Assembly (NCBI GenBank): GCA_963931925.1
Contig: OZ007569.1
Coordinates: forward strand, 61,993,050 to 62,057,049
Direction: 5' to 3'
DNA: 64,000 nt
Origin: Onchidella celtica
Taxonomy: Eukaryota; Mollusca; Gastropoda; Systellommatophora; Onchidiidae
How positions within the stretch are numbered: the stretch's first letter is position 1; every line of letters starts with the position of its first letter. Position numbers and translations under genes: made by a program. The notes beneath the pieces are model-generated. The model was not told where the DNA came from. It worked only from the letters and a program-made list of their open reading frames with translations, and made no database searches. Shown one piece after another: positions 40,301-50,955 of the stretch.

Positions 40301-43300
40301 GCGGGCTTTGGTAAGTGGGTTTGTAAAGTATCATTTTCATGATTTCATCAAGTCTTATATTTCCAAAATTAAAGCTCTTAATTAAGAACTTCACCGTGTA
40401 AATGTTACGCTGAAAATCTGTACAGATGATATGTGAGTCAAAGTTTGAATATTTCTGTTTTTACAAGTTCGTTGTCATAAAAATAAACATGGAATGGACT
40501 ATGTTGGGATGTAACTTACTTAAATAGCCTTTCAAAAATAAATCTCATCATACCAACAAATGGTTGGTAAATTATACAGAGATATATACTGATGTAAGCA
40601 AACTAATGACCTGAGCAAACACATATCTCATGTACATACCTTTCTAAACATAATCACTGGTGGAAACTTGAGCATACATGCCATAAAGTTCAGTCGTCCT
40701 CTATGGGGCATACACATGACAACATTCTTCACTTCATCTGAAGACAGTGAGAAATATGAGAAGAAACTGAAAATAAATCGTATGATGACGTGTAACACAA
40801 ACTGAATTAAGAAGGCTAAAAGTAGATCGAAAATGTTATATTACATTTTCTACTTTGCACCGCACAGGGTTCATGTTAATCAGTAAATATCAGTAAAATA
40901 CAGTTTGCCAGAACATAAAACCAAAAAATTTTTGAACTGCTCCACCTAAAGTCTGGTTTTAGTTTGCTGAAAAAATTAAAAAACCTTTCCAGGTTGAATT
41001 TCTGTGGAGGAAAGCTAATCACTGGACTAATTTTCAAAATTCTGCACATAGTCACCACTCTACGCTAGTGGCATAAGTCATTTTTGACGCTTTTGAGATA
41101 TTAAGACTTATGTCATTAAAAAAAAACTAATAGTGTACAAGCTGGCTACCTTGTGTTCCGAATGTATGTACAAAAATGCACCAACTTATTTAACTGAACA
41201 TCTGACTCCCTATGTACCATCACCATATCTTAGATCATCTGCAGACACTAAAAAGTTTAAAATTCCAAAGACGCCCCTTAAGACCATAGGTGAAAAATCT
41301 TTTTCTTTTCAAGGGCCTCAGATTTGGAATTCTCTGCCCCTGTTTTTGAGCGAGACTGAAAATGTTATGACTTTTAAACATCAGCTGAAGAGTCATCTTT
41401 TTACATTCTGAATGTCCATCTAGTTTTCTGAGTATGTCTGTGTACTGTGTGTGTGATTTCTATGATATAAATGTTGTAAATGGGATGAAGAGCTAAAAAA
41501 TTGCTGTGTATTATTATTATTATAATTCTATTGGATTACTTCATCTTCCTATTGGTGCAGTTTCTTTTTCTATGACATTATCTCATGGCCGTCAGGCTCA
41601 GGAATGGAATGAACCGTCAGCTGCCTTTTGGCAAAAGCCTGACATATGCCATTAATGTCACCTGTCACCTGTCGGCTTCATCGTCATCGATGTTAGCTGC
41701 TACAGTGGATGTCACGACAAAATCTCCTCCACCCAATCCTGTCCTTAGCTTTCCTAGTTAGTTCACTTATTTCCAGCTGGCTGACTTTCTTGATGTTATC
41801 GTGATATGTAATGGGTGGTCTTCCTTGTTTTCTCTTTGTTTCTGTCTTTCCTTGAAGGATTGATATCATAAGGGCCGTGCTTTTGTTTCGGGCCGCGTGG
41901 CCGATGTATGCAAGTCTTCTTTTATTTATTTCAGGTGTTATTCTTCTGGTGGTGCCAAGCTGTTCTAAGATGCTTGTATTTGTTCTCCTTTCTGTCCAAC
42001 TTATTCTGAGTAGCCTTCTGTAAAGCCACATTTCAGCTGCCTCCAATCTTGTTATGTCTGCCTTTTTGAGTGTCCAGGCTTCACAACCATATAGTAGGAC
42101 TGGCCAGATCAAGCACTTAAGTATGTTCACTTTGAGGTCCGTTGGTGTGCCTCTATCCTTCCAAATGTTGTTTAGTTGAACATTAATGTAGAGCTGTGAA
42201 AACAAGATTACTGACCATGATGAATGGACTTTATAAGTTTGTGGAATATAAATATGATTACACGAAGTCACTAAATTTTCATATTTTATCTTGGACTGTT
42301 TGTTGCAATCCCAATTTTCTCTATTTTATATCGGAAATTGCTTACAATGAAAATTTTACTCACGGTCTGTAGACTTTCTGAAAATTTCATCAAAGCATCC
42401 CATCATGCTCTCTCCTCCCTCACCGCCGTAACGCTTCACATTGGAAAACTTGGTTGCAACAAAGTGATCAAATGCCTGCACAATAAAAAGAAAACAAAAA
42501 CAATATGTTAATTGAAATAATATCAATGATATTGTATTCCATAACTCTGTTATTGCCATGTTTTTGCATGGATTTGAGACAGTGAGTGATAAAACTATCA
42601 CATATAACTAGCAGTTTTTAATACTTTCATTAACAATTATGTACGCAACACTAATGCCATTAAATATTTTCACGTCACTTTTCACTATTTTGTAAGAGCG
42701 AAAATTTTGTTCATTATTGAATTGTACACCACAATTAATTTTCAACGTGACACAGCAACAATTTTACACCATATATTATTGCTTGGCCAGATATATGCAT
42801 TACCAAAGTATCTCAGTTCAAAAAAGAAGTTCTGAAAATACAAAAGTATTCTCTGACTATGTCAAAATGTTGTATTGCCACTACATATGAAATTGACCAA
42901 AGTGGCAAAATAAGACAAACTTGCTAGAGAATGACTTGCTGTCTCTGATTGGATCAAGCAAACTTAAACAATAAAATAACTCAAAATCCACACCTCACAT
43001 TTCAAAAGCAGTTTGGCTAAATCGACTTTTCTCTCATCAGCAATGGGTATCTGATTCCTGGTCTCAAACTTCTCAGCAAACCAGTGTCTCTCTTCTTGGG
43101 TCTGAAAATAGATATTTTATAAATTTACTCAAAGCTGCAAATAATGATGCACTGGCATACAAATGTAGGTCACGCCTTAAGGACAGTCACAAATTTGAAC
43201 TCGCTTACCACACCCAACAATAAGATTTACACAACTGTCGGTAAAATGGCTCAGTGATTCTTGTATGGTGTAAAACTGTTGATTCACTAGCTTCTAATGC

Positions 43301-46300
43301 AGACAATTTTGTTCATAGCGAATATATTGTTTCCATTTTCTGTTCTTTCCTATTTTTGTGTTTTAATTCTTTTACATTAAGTTTAATTTTAGAGAATTAA
43401 AAAAAAAAAATATGAACTACAAAATGGTTCACCTTAATCTGCCTTTAGACTTCCATGGAAATCCAATTCAATTTTGCCACTTATTATAACTGATAAACTT
43501 AGGTCATTCATAACAGGCCCAGTCAGTCCAGAATCTCAGACATAACAAGCATAACCCAGTCCCTGTTACTCTACATATATTGAAATATTCCTTTCATATT
43601 ACAGCTGGCAACAGAACCATCTGGACATTTATAGTGATGCCAAGCACAGTGATCAGGAATGCATGTGTGCAATATCATTGCTGTATTTGGCCAGGTGTTG
43701 GATTTCAGTGTGGACAAAGAGAAAATGGAATTCCAATATCACAGAGGCACATGCTGTCCGTAAGAAAGTTCAATCACTTTCCGAAAGACAGTAGAAACAA
43801 TGGTAGCAGATCAAATGTTAGAGGATCTGATGATGGTAGTCTGTGGTTATTTTCCTTGCTTTTCTAATATAAAGGACCTGGGCATAACAAGGGTATTGTG
43901 TTGGTACCAGTGATCCTAGTATAATCCAGTTCCACTGTACTTACGGGTAAATGTTGGAACTCTGCTGCCACTGAACCACAATACAGACTATCCAATCTTT
44001 GGATGAGTTCAGCCACTGAGATCTGACCTTCCACACCACTGATAATGCCCACTGCAGGGACTTGGCTTGAGTCTTTTGTACTGACTCCATACTGCCTTAG
44101 GTCCAACTCTGGCAAGATCCTGGTTGTGAATTGAAATAAGGAAATAAAAAAAACAAACTTAGTGGCTGCCATGAAATTTTACTTTCCTGTCCCCATTTGT
44201 TACTTGCTATAGTACCACTGGAGAGGCTCACACACCAGAGACGGTGTTCTCATGTCTGTTTTTTTTCTTAACCTATTTGGTGCCCTGGCCCGTGGATTTC
44301 ATGGGCCAAGATGTGTACCTAATAGCCATGTGCCCGTGGAATCGATGAGCTCATAGTTAACTGTAATCGTGACTAAAAGAAAAGAGATCACACAGTAAGT
44401 ACTCTTTAATCATATTTGAGTAACATCCCTTGATATCAAAATAACAATCTAACATCAGCTCGAGTCCGTTGTTGTTTATGGTGGATATTTTTCAAAGTGG
44501 TACATGCTTTCAACTCAGAATTTTTGCCATTGATGAAACACAACCAATCTATCGACCCTGGCAATCGGCATTCGGGGAACTTGAAGAGATAATAAATGAT
44601 TCTGACAGCTAGATTTTTAAATAGCTATCTAGTTTTACTTCAAGTGAAAGACAGAAAGTTGGTGATGGAGTCAAAGACAGACCCAGGGCAAGAGGAGGGA
44701 GAGGGGTTCAGTGAGTCACTAGATCTATACTCATAGAATAAAGTAATCTACCACTTTTGAAATTAAAAAAACGAAAAAAATGGTTACAGTTAGAGAAAAA
44801 CCACTTACGGCAAATGAAAAGGAATGTAATTTTCAATAAAGTGCCAAAACCGGAATGTTGTCCGTTTCCTGGTTTACTCACAATTTGATGTTAAAGGCGC
44901 AGGGTGCCATTCTGGAGTTTGCAAGCAGTGCTGTGTTAGTCTGGCCGTGCTGTGACAGGGCACTTTCAAATCACACTCAACATTTTGAGTACACAAATCG
45001 GTGAAACTTTATTTCAATCAAAAGCTTTTACTGCAACACACAAATTTCATTCGATAGCGATAGAGATGGACAATAATGAATCAAGTTTTACTGTCTCTCT
45101 GCTCATCATTTCAGTGGGTCAAAGTTCAATAGCGTGTGTGTCCACCCTGGGCGGCGATGCACATGAAATTGTGAGCCATCCCAAACACCGAAAGTGTTTC
45201 GTTTTTATGCATCTTCTTGGACATTGATTTCTCTCTTTTGTGCTTAATGCTCGCTTCTCTAGCTGTATTAGATTTTCAGATATTTTGGGACAAATAGGCG
45301 GTACATTACTTTATTCCGCTAGTATAGATGTATTTTTGTATTTTGAAGCATATTTTCCTTCCTCTAAAATAAATTTGTGATGTAAGGATGAAAGGGCATT
45401 AAATGTACTGTCATAAAGCAAAATTTTATGACAATATTCCCGTAAATAACTGAGATATGGGTGATTATATTACCTTAGTATCGACCATACTCATACTCCC
45501 TGGCACATCTATGTAATAATAATAATAATAATAATAAGTCATTTTCATAGCGCCTGATTCCACAGAAGAGTGCTCTAAAGCGCTTAACAGTTCTCTCAGT
45601 CACACAACACACATTTTCATCAACCTATACATAATCACTGTCTCAAGAATGTTACATATCCTGCGTATACGCTTCTGTAAACAACACTGTTTTAAGTTTT
45701 CTCTTGAATTGGATCAAGCTGTTTGAATGTTTCACATGATCAGTCAAGTCATTCCACATTTTAGGTGCACACACTGAAAAAGCTCTTTCTCCCATGATTG
45801 TTCTTGATCTGGGCACCACTAATAGATTTGCTTCTGCTGATCTCAATTTTTTGGGTGGAATGTATTTTTCAATGAGCTCTGAAATGATTGAGGCATTTAA
45901 ACACAAGGCATAAAATCTTAAACTGAATACGCTCTCTAACAGGCAACCAATGAAGGTTTTGGAGAACTGGTTGAATATGTTCTGATGTTTTTGATAAAGT
46001 AACAGGTCTAGCAGCCTTGTTCTGGATCTTTTGTAATCTATAAATTTTATAGTTGCCTCAGGGATACCAATGAGCAAAGAGTTGCAATAATCTAGATGAC
46101 TGACAATAAATGCCTGGACCAGAATCTTTGCGGTCTATTCATCAATACATTTTCTGATCTTACTGATATTCAGCAAGTGAAAGTGCATTGTTTGGCAAAG
46201 TTTTGTAACATAGGTTTTCATAGATAGACGCCAAGGTTCTTAATGGCTCCAGATGTTACGTTGATGGTAGTAACGCACCTGTTGCACAAAAAGGGTTAAC

Positions 46301-46915
46301 CCTCACTGTTCGCAATAGCATTATAATGGAAATTGGCACAAAAATACTACAAACGATAAGATGTGACAGCTGGAACATTTTACATTCAGCTGTGCCATAT
46401 GATAAGATAACAATACTATTTTGATACATAAAAAACGAAAATGGCTCAAGTTTTTCCACAGCAGTTAAAGTTAAGGGGGCAAAAATAGTAAAGATGATTC
46501 AATACTAACATCTTCCTAATTTACCATCCTCGCTAGAGATTTTCAGATACTTCAGTGGTTAATGGCAACAAAATTCAAAAGTCCATCAACCTACTATTTT
46601 CAAGTCATCAGTGTGTAAGTATGATGTATATTCTCTTTTGCATCCCAATTCTCCACACAATGCATCTTAGGCTCCACCCATGCCTAGTGCACACAATCTG
46701 TGCATGCTATTTTTTGAGGCCTGAAAAATGACCTTGTCCTGTCCCATCTACCACCACTGCCTTAGACTGGAAATAAAGTCAGTACACACTTTACCTTTCT
46801 TCCTGTAGATCTAATGGGTCCAAAGCAGCCTTCTTGTGACCATAGCTTCTATATGCGTCCACCATTTGTACAATGTTAGCATATTTCAGGCGGTTGTTCA
46901 CTTCCTCTGCTGAGT
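25212..46915 (-). CDS. DHTKD1: DHTKD1, mitochondrial 2-oxoadipate dehydrogenase E1 (19 exons seen; N-terminus and one exon missing)
   Basis: It is the thiamine-diphosphate E1 subunit that decarboxylates 2-oxoadipate in lysine, hydroxylysine and tryptophan breakdown, in the mitochondrial matrix with E2/E3 partners. Nineteen exons join in phase: 46915-46795, 44119-43945, 43101-42994, 42475-42364, 40737-40640, 40214-40151, 39028-38955, 38726-38583, 38337-38222, 37566-37491, 32569-32378, 31955-31854, 31210-31079, 29976-29856, 28861-28722, 28196-28040, gap, 26782-26537, 25998-25849, 25313-25212. They give about 809 residues against about 919 in human. Diagnostic motifs are [40 protein letters not shown] (Mg/ThDP), [58 protein letters not shown] and a C-terminal [17 protein letters not shown], with Gly rather than Glu, matches DHTKD1 rather than OGDH. 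The exon with the HGYDGAGPDHSS-type motif and the transit-peptide exon are not in the sequence. Confidence 0.95.
25849..25998 (-). CDS. DHTKD1: DHTKD1 penultimate exon
   Basis: 50 codons, [20 protein letters not shown] to [10 protein letters not shown]. It contains [12 protein letters not shown], typical of the C-terminal E1 domain. The acceptor follows a C-rich tract; donor AGT|GTAAGT. Confidence 0.95.
26537..26782 (-). CDS. DHTKD1: DHTKD1 exon with [12 protein letters not shown]
   Basis: 82 codons, phase 0 at both ends, [15 protein letters not shown] to AFVRLE. Its acceptor (ATATTCACAG) lies directly beside the N run. Donor GAA|GTAAGT. Confidence 0.95.
26793..26992. other. Assembly gap, 200 N
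   Basis: Exactly 200 unknown bases within the DHTKD1 intron region. The round number suggests a placeholder. Any open frame shown across it is meaningless. Confidence 0.99.
26993..27840. other. Unassigned segment beside the gap
   Basis: I cannot find the missing DHTKD1 exon here on either strand. The segment contains a TATAAAA near 27438 and a plus-strand frame (27563-27826) rich in hydrophobic residues, which could be an inserted element with its own promoter. No family is recognised. Confidence 0.4.
28040..28196 (-). CDS. DHTKD1: DHTKD1 exon with [12 protein letters not shown]
   Basis: 52 codons plus one base, [20 protein letters not shown] to YVISGE. Acceptor CATCTCCAG; donor GAGT|GTAAGT. 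The next exon must start with two bases and is not found before the assembly gap. Confidence 0.95.
28722..28861 (-). CDS. DHTKD1: DHTKD1 exon with [14 protein letters not shown]
   Basis: 46 codons after a split Gly. The [10 protein letters not shown] motif separates DHTKD1 from OGDH. Acceptor CACGCTACAG; donor GAG|GTAACT. Confidence 0.95.
29856..29976 (-). CDS. DHTKD1: DHTKD1 exon with [10 protein letters not shown]
   Basis: 40 codons plus one base, [20 protein letters not shown] then [20 protein letters not shown]. Acceptor TTTCCACAG; donor AAG|GTATGA. Confidence 0.95.
31079..31210 (-). CDS. DHTKD1: DHTKD1 exon
   Basis: 44 codons, [13 protein letters not shown] to KSVAVPSSL, including [16 protein letters not shown]. 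Acceptor GACATCCACAG; donor TTG|GTTAGT. Confidence 0.9.
31465..31640 (+). repeat. Dispersed repeat, copy D
   Basis: It has GAAAGCACATAGACATGATA, then GGAAGAAGCATGACAACA and GGCAGAAGGAGACCCTACCA, matching copies A to C. It lies in a DHTKD1 intron. Confidence 0.6.
31854..31955 (-). CDS. DHTKD1: DHTKD1 exon
   Basis: 34 codons, [20 protein letters not shown] onward. Acceptor CTACCATAG, chosen because it restores LVASGL against LIAGGL in human; donor AAG|GTCAGG. Confidence 0.85.
32378..32569 (-). CDS. DHTKD1: DHTKD1 exon with GHNELDEP
   Basis: 64 codons, phase 0 at both ends, [20 protein letters not shown] onward. It contains [18 protein letters not shown]. Acceptor CTCCTGTAG; donor GTG|GTCAGT. 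The intron before it (32570-37490) is nearly 5 kb and holds several mobile-element remnants. Confidence 0.95.
33320..33570 (+). pseudogene. LINE 3' end with a C2H2-type zinc finger tail
   Basis: The frame reads [20 protein letters not shown], a C2H2-like remnant of the kind often found at the C-terminus of non-LTR reverse transcriptases in marine invertebrates. A stop and GATGACTAGATGGTCTTAG follow, then a tail with CAACAACAACAAAA. It sits in the large DHTKD1 intron, opposite to the gene. Confidence 0.6.
34570..34818 (-). CDS. Acidic N-terminal-like ORF, possibly a transposon-derived exon
   Basis: The 82-residue frame starts at ATG in the context AAGATGGCG. It reads [20 protein letters not shown], then [20 protein letters not shown] and an acidic/Ser run, and ends in a hydrophobic tail. 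Only the first ~60 residues look protein-like. It lies in the DHTKD1 intron. Its neighbours suggest a decayed DNA transposon, but I recognise no family. Confidence 0.25.
   Translation of the reverse strand: MAAPSKRREKEIAEMLNGLKEIGLGVWMDNDDVMDVIENCFCGRDESSSDEEDGLEECSRSRSSCLTLNLFFSVLYFSVFVT
35602..35817 (+). CDS. Small MADF-like ORF in the DHTKD1 intron
   Basis: The 71-residue frame runs from the ATG at 35602; a second ATG at 35629 starts [20 protein letters not shown]. It continues [12 protein letters not shown]. The pattern W-x-E...F-I-x-x-Y...W-x-x-K...Y resembles MADF/Myb-SANT-like DNA-binding domains, which accompany Harbinger-type transposases. It ends at TAA soon after. Likely a transposon remnant rather than a host gene. 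Confidence 0.35.
   Translation: MKVKTIQQRMTSWSKEKLLNFIDIYKSFDCSWKVKSKEYTNIVMKEYTYGKLVDFVKDLEPFANCEFVKKK
37491..37566 (-). CDS. DHTKD1: DHTKD1 exon with HVNGDFPE
   Basis: 25 codons after a split Arg, [20 protein letters not shown] then GDFPE. Acceptor CTTTCAG; donor GAG|GTAAGT. Confidence 0.95.
38222..38337 (-). CDS. DHTKD1: DHTKD1 exon with NNQVGFTT
   Basis: 38 codons plus two bases, [15 protein letters not shown] to EAARG. The Asn of NNQ completes the Mg site. Acceptor TTACTTACAG; donor AAG|GTAAAC. Confidence 0.95.
38583..38726 (-). CDS. DHTKD1: DHTKD1 exon with cofactor-binding GDASF
   Basis: 48 codons, [13 protein letters not shown] to [10 protein letters not shown]. The Asp of GDASF is the Mg/ThDP ligand in this family. 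Acceptor TTTACATTTCAG; donor GTAAGT. Confidence 0.95.
38955..39028 (-). CDS. DHTKD1: DHTKD1 exon with PNPSHLE
   Basis: 24 codons after a split Tyr, [20 protein letters not shown] then SHLE. Donor GAG|GTTTGT. Confidence 0.92.
39480..40108. mobile_element. 625-bp TA-flanked MITE in a DHTKD1 intron
   Basis: The element at 39482-40106 has inverted ends TGTGAGCGAGCCCCACTAAC on the left and its near-reverse complement on the right, extending about 35 bp with four mismatches. TA dinucleotides flank both ends (39480-39481 and 40107-40108). No transposase is encoded. TA duplication suggests mariner/Tc1-type mobilisation. It ends 45 bases from the 40151 donor. Confidence 0.8.
40151..40214 (-). CDS. 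DHTKD1: DHTKD1 small exon
   Basis: 21 codons plus one base, [21 protein letters not shown]. Acceptor TTTTAATTAG; donor GTGAGT. Confidence 0.9.
40640..40737 (-). CDS. DHTKD1: DHTKD1 exon with MPHRGRLN
   Basis: 32 codons after a split codon. It carries the MPHRGRLN active-site motif and FPPVIMFRK. Acceptor CACTGTCTTCAG; donor AAG|GTATGT. Confidence 0.95.
41119..41411 (+). pseudogene. LINE reverse-transcriptase C-terminal fragment
   Basis: It reads [20 protein letters not shown], then [20 protein letters not shown], then [27 protein letters not shown] and a stop. The GxxxFSxxGPxxWNSLP block is the usual end of CR1/L2/Jockey-type polymerases. Upstream domains are absent. It is in a DHTKD1 intron, antisense to the gene. 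Confidence 0.75.
41693..42190 (-). pseudogene. LINE reverse-transcriptase C-terminal fragment
   Basis: About 160 residues from [20 protein letters not shown], through [20 protein letters not shown] and [14 protein letters not shown], to [19 protein letters not shown]. This is the characteristic C-terminal half of endonuclease/reverse-transcriptase LINEs. 41570-41692 is its probable 3' UTR. It is a separate insertion from the fragment at 41119, since the orientation is opposite. Confidence 0.85.
42364..42475 (-). CDS. DHTKD1: DHTKD1 exon with [13 protein letters not shown]
   Basis: 37 codons plus one base, [20 protein letters not shown] onward. This block is one of the most conserved in the 2-oxo acid dehydrogenase E1 family. 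Acceptor TTATTGTGCAG; donor GACC|GTGAGT. Confidence 0.95.
42994..43101 (-). CDS. DHTKD1: DHTKD1 exon
   Basis: 36 codons, phase 0 at both ends, [13 protein letters not shown] to LLLKCE. Acceptor TATTTTCAG; donor GAG|GTGTGG. Confidence 0.9.
43945..44119 (-). CDS. DHTKD1: DHTKD1 exon
   Basis: 58 codons after a split Arg, from [11 protein letters not shown] to AAEFQHLP. Acceptor TTCACAACCAG; donor CCC|GTAAGT. It contains the [13 protein letters not shown] segment equivalent to LNQIYCG in human. Confidence 0.9.
45652..46140 (-). pseudogene. CR1/L2-like LINE C-terminal fragment
   Basis: The minus strand shows [20 protein letters not shown], typical of CR1/L2-type polymerases, then a longer stretch to [16 protein letters not shown] and [13 protein letters not shown]. 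Internal stops upstream and length changes mark it as decayed. A TAA/ATT repeat at about 45511-45537 may be its 3' tail. Confidence 0.75.
46795..46915 (-). CDS. DHTKD1: DHTKD1 first exon seen
   Basis: It begins in phase 1 after TCCTTGTAACAG, so an upstream exon ending in one base is needed. It codes for [15 protein letters not shown]...[14 protein letters not shown], the N-terminal helical region before the E1 core. Donor AAAG|GTAAAG. Confidence 0.85.
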
Positions 46916-48051
46916 CTGTTACAAGGACAAAAACAGGTGAAATTTTCTCACCACTATGAGACAAAACCTCAAAAGAAAATCATTTGCAATGGCCTGTGAG
47001 GAAAATGATTCAAAAGATAGAAGTATTTTTTCATTTTCAACTTTAGAGGTCATGATTAATAACTGTGACCAGTAGCAAACATATGGTTGATTTCAAGTAG
47101 TATGTTGCATGCTGCAAGGCAAATAAAAACGGGACCTGGGACTTTGAGCCTCATAAAAAAAAGCAGTAAAATTTATTCAATGGTTTCTCCCATTTCCAGA
47201 ACTCCCCTTACACAACTACAGGAACCACAGTTTGGTTTCTAAAAATTACTCACAAATACAAATTATTCTCACAGTGAGCAAAACAGTGGTCATGAGAGTT
47301 TACAATTTAACTCAAACATAGTTATCTAAGGGGAATTAATAGTGTCACAATCTAAGATTCATAAAGAAGTTCCTAGCTTTCCTTTTCTGCAGCATTGCAC
47401 TGATTTTTTTTAGCATTCAATAAAGAATTATATTTATATTCACATGATTATATGATTATTTCCAGAAATCAACAATTTTGCTTCTCATGTCTGCTTCTCA
47501 ATAACCCAATGTGAGTGAAACAAATTTAGTAACACCAGCAATGAAACATTCCTAAATCTACTTTCAATGGAAATAGCATTTTATATAAAGTACTGTGGGA
47601 ACTATAATCTAAAATGTGCATGAGCAGTGAAGCTATGAAATGTCAGTGCTGTAAAATATTATCTTTTCCTCCCAAAAGGGTCTGCGAATGAGCCTCCAAC
47701 TTGCTCAGCTAGCTAGCCAATACTTGTTGAATACATGGGTGAACCTCCTCTGCTAAGTAACCTATACGGCCAGCGACATATAATATATATAATATAATAT
47801 GTGCAAACTCTTAATAAATACCATTGCATGATCTAGATTTGTGCCTCCTCACCTTGAAGTAAAGATTTATAAGATTCAATCTACTATCTCATATTTTAAC
47901 AAAGGCTTCCCCAACATCACACTATGTACAATCACTTTGTATGTGTGGACGATCAAAATTTGCTTCACTGAGTCATGGTTAAATCTATCCTTCAAGTCTA
48001 TTACCTTTCCCTACAACCAGTACTAATATTGAAAAGGCTATTCCCATAGAG
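46916..48051. other. Stretch upstream of the first visible DHTKD1 exon
   Basis: AT-rich and probably intronic. I looked for a transit-peptide exon ending in phase 1 and found none I can support. Confidence 0.5.
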
Positions 48052-49364
48052 TAGGGATGGCCAAACCGCGGCTCGAGAGCCACACGGGACTCACTAACCT
48101 TCAATATGCGGCTTGCGGAAATGATGTTGGCTGAGCTCTTTCTTTTTTCATCACAGTTAATATAAAAGGTAAAAAAAAAACATTTCCAGTTTTATAATTA
48201 TTCTGGTTTCATACAGAAGTTTAACCCTATTTTACATTCGGTTGGGGGATGTTATGATAAAGAGGCTGTTATTAGGCGACAAGGTGGTCCAGAGGCAAGG
48301 TGCTCACCTCTCATGCCAAGGCTACCGGGTTCAAAACCCGGCCCGTGCAGGCATGTTGGAACTTTGGGATTTTTCTCATATTTTCATGTCCCTAATCCTA
48401 TTGGGAGGATAGGATCCAGTACCTAGTCTCCTGGGATAAGGATGAAAAAATTCGGAGGGCCCGTGTGCACGTTGCGCACATTAAAGATATCTTGGTAGTT
48501 GGAAATCTTCAAGGCTGTCCGAACAGGCCACCGCACGGACAAAATTGAATAAAATTCATCCTTACCACTCCCCTCCCCCCACCCCAAATGAAAAGCGCCG
48601 ACCGGTGCTGCACTGTGGCGACGATGTGTCTGCACTAGTTATTAAGTAGCTGGGTTGTGATGACACAAAGGCAAATATCCCAAATGGGATTAAAGAAGCA
48701 GACAAAAAATTAAGGGTGCCATTGCTGAACAGTGACCACAACTCGATATTTTCTCTATCTAGCTTTGCAACTAGACCAGATCCCCTAACAACAGATGAAA
48801 AGAGTGAGTGTCTGGGGTCTGTCAGACCCCGAGCATAAAATAGGGTAGTGTTCATGGTTGGTAAAAATGTTAAAAGAATTTAAATCTAAATTTCAATGCT
48901 AGCTATCTGAGTTAGGCATTGTTCTTTAGTGCTGAGGGAAGGAATGGTGGGAGGCAGGGGATTTACATTAGAAGAAAAGTAAATATTAAAAATCTTTTCT
49001 TTCTTTACCTTTCAACTTTTACTTTTGGCACTAGAATTTTGTTACTGAAATGCAAGTTCGCACGTGATTTTTAGACGTTCCTATACTTCATTACCATATT
49101 TAATATATTCAGTATAGTTAAAACAATCACAAGTGAAGAGTTTGAAAGCATTTGCTATAATATAATAATAATAATATTATTATTATATAAAATATTATAT
49201 GTGCTTTGTGATTACTGATACTAATACAAATTAATAACAGTTGAAAAAACTGCATACTTGAGTAAATATTGTTGATGTAACAATAAAAAAGTGTCATATT
49301 GTGCGGCTCTCGAACATTTGAATATCATATGTGGCTGTTACATAGGCAAGTTTGGCCACCCCTG
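48052..49364. mobile_element. hAT-like non-autonomous element, with a nested SINE
   Basis: The left end TAGGGATGGCCAAAC and right end GTTTGGCCACCCCTG are inverted repeats with two mismatches. Subterminal GCGGCTCGAGAGCC and GCGGCTCTCGAAC also mirror each other. CAGGGGTGGCCAAAC-type ends are known from hAT/Charlie-like elements. The flanking 8 bases match only partly, so target duplication is not shown. SINE copy 1 lies inside at about 48275-48565. Confidence 0.65.
48275..48565 (+). mobile_element. tRNA-derived SINE, copy 1
   Basis: An A-box-like TGGTCCAGAGGC and a B-box-like GGGTTCAAAACC (about 48327-48338) are spaced as in a tRNA. The body (GGCATGTTGGAACTTTGGGA, then TTCGGAGGGCCCGTGTGCAC) is shared with the copy at 51419. 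RNA polymerase III would transcribe such a unit. Confidence 0.8.
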
Positions 49365-50704
49365 CCGGTGAACAAAACCTATAAAAGTTATTGTACATGC
49401 TTATGAAGGACATGGTGGACTATTTTTGCAACTAACTATGACAGACACATTCAAAACAAACGATTAGATCTAGAATACACTGATCTGATCTTGTTGACTC
49501 AAAACCAATGTTGTGAAGAATGTAGTCTAATGTAATTTTCATATTACAATATTACATTTATGTTCTGCCGATGCCACCACAATTCGTTTGTTGTGACCGT
49601 ATACACCTTCCTTTGAATGATAGCATGCTACGCCTGTGAACACGACATGCTGACGCACACTGCTTGCAACACTGCGAGCTCTGCACAACCACGACATAGT
49701 GATTGCCAAGCTAAGTGTAAGACAGAGCTATGACCAGTACGCATTAGCCATTATATAATGGTATAGGGACACCGTAGTGTTGGCGTAGTGTTGGAATTGA
49801 CACGGGAGATTACTCTAATAATTTTGTCTTGTACATTCGTACACATTTTTCGCCTTTCTTAATATAAAAAATTCACAATTTTGATGAAGATTCCTGTTAA
49901 TATTTTGCTAGACCCTCAGCTGCAGATGAAATTACTGGGATTTCTACAAGTGATAATTGGGACAACTTAAAGAGTTTAAATGCAGATGCAACGGTTATGT
50001 TTCATGGCCCATTATAGGAAGTTTCTAGTATCTTGTTTTGGCTGTTATTATGTATAAAATTTCCATTAAAGTTTCAATTTTAAAAAGAATATTTTCCACA
50101 GCAATGTTTCATCTTTACTCAGCATTCTCTACTTGGATGCCTGTCCATCTGCCAGTCCCGATTTATCTTCTGCAATCTTCCCTAGGATATAAATACATAA
50201 GAAACCCCCTTTGTTGTGCTGATGACATGATGAAGTGAAACAGCTATGCACCGTACCGTCTGTTGAGCATACAATAAAGCATGACCGAGAAAATAACCTA
50301 CAGAATGCGCAAATTTGTGCTCTTAACTCGAGAAGCTTTTTACGTGACATATGAATGGGACACATGAGTGCATTCAATGTACAAACTTCTCTCGTGCGCA
50401 CTGGAGTTTGCTGTGTAGCTGCTGATGTTGGAATTATTATCGCTGCATTCTGCTCTGCTTTGTCAACTCCATTTTTCACACTACCTAACGGCCGTTCATA
50501 TAAATTGGCGTCATTCTGGATTATTTAGGATTCTCATCCATCACGTTAATTATTTGCTATTCACAATTTTCATCACTTATCTAAGAATTTCGTTTATCTG
50601 CTAATGTTTTGTCCATTTTCTCCAACTTCCTTCTTTTTGTCTTTCTCGTAGCTTCTCGTCTGCCATCCATGCTTGACTTTTCTGTCACACATCCAGATAG
50701 ATAA

Positions 50705-50955
<251 letters not shown>

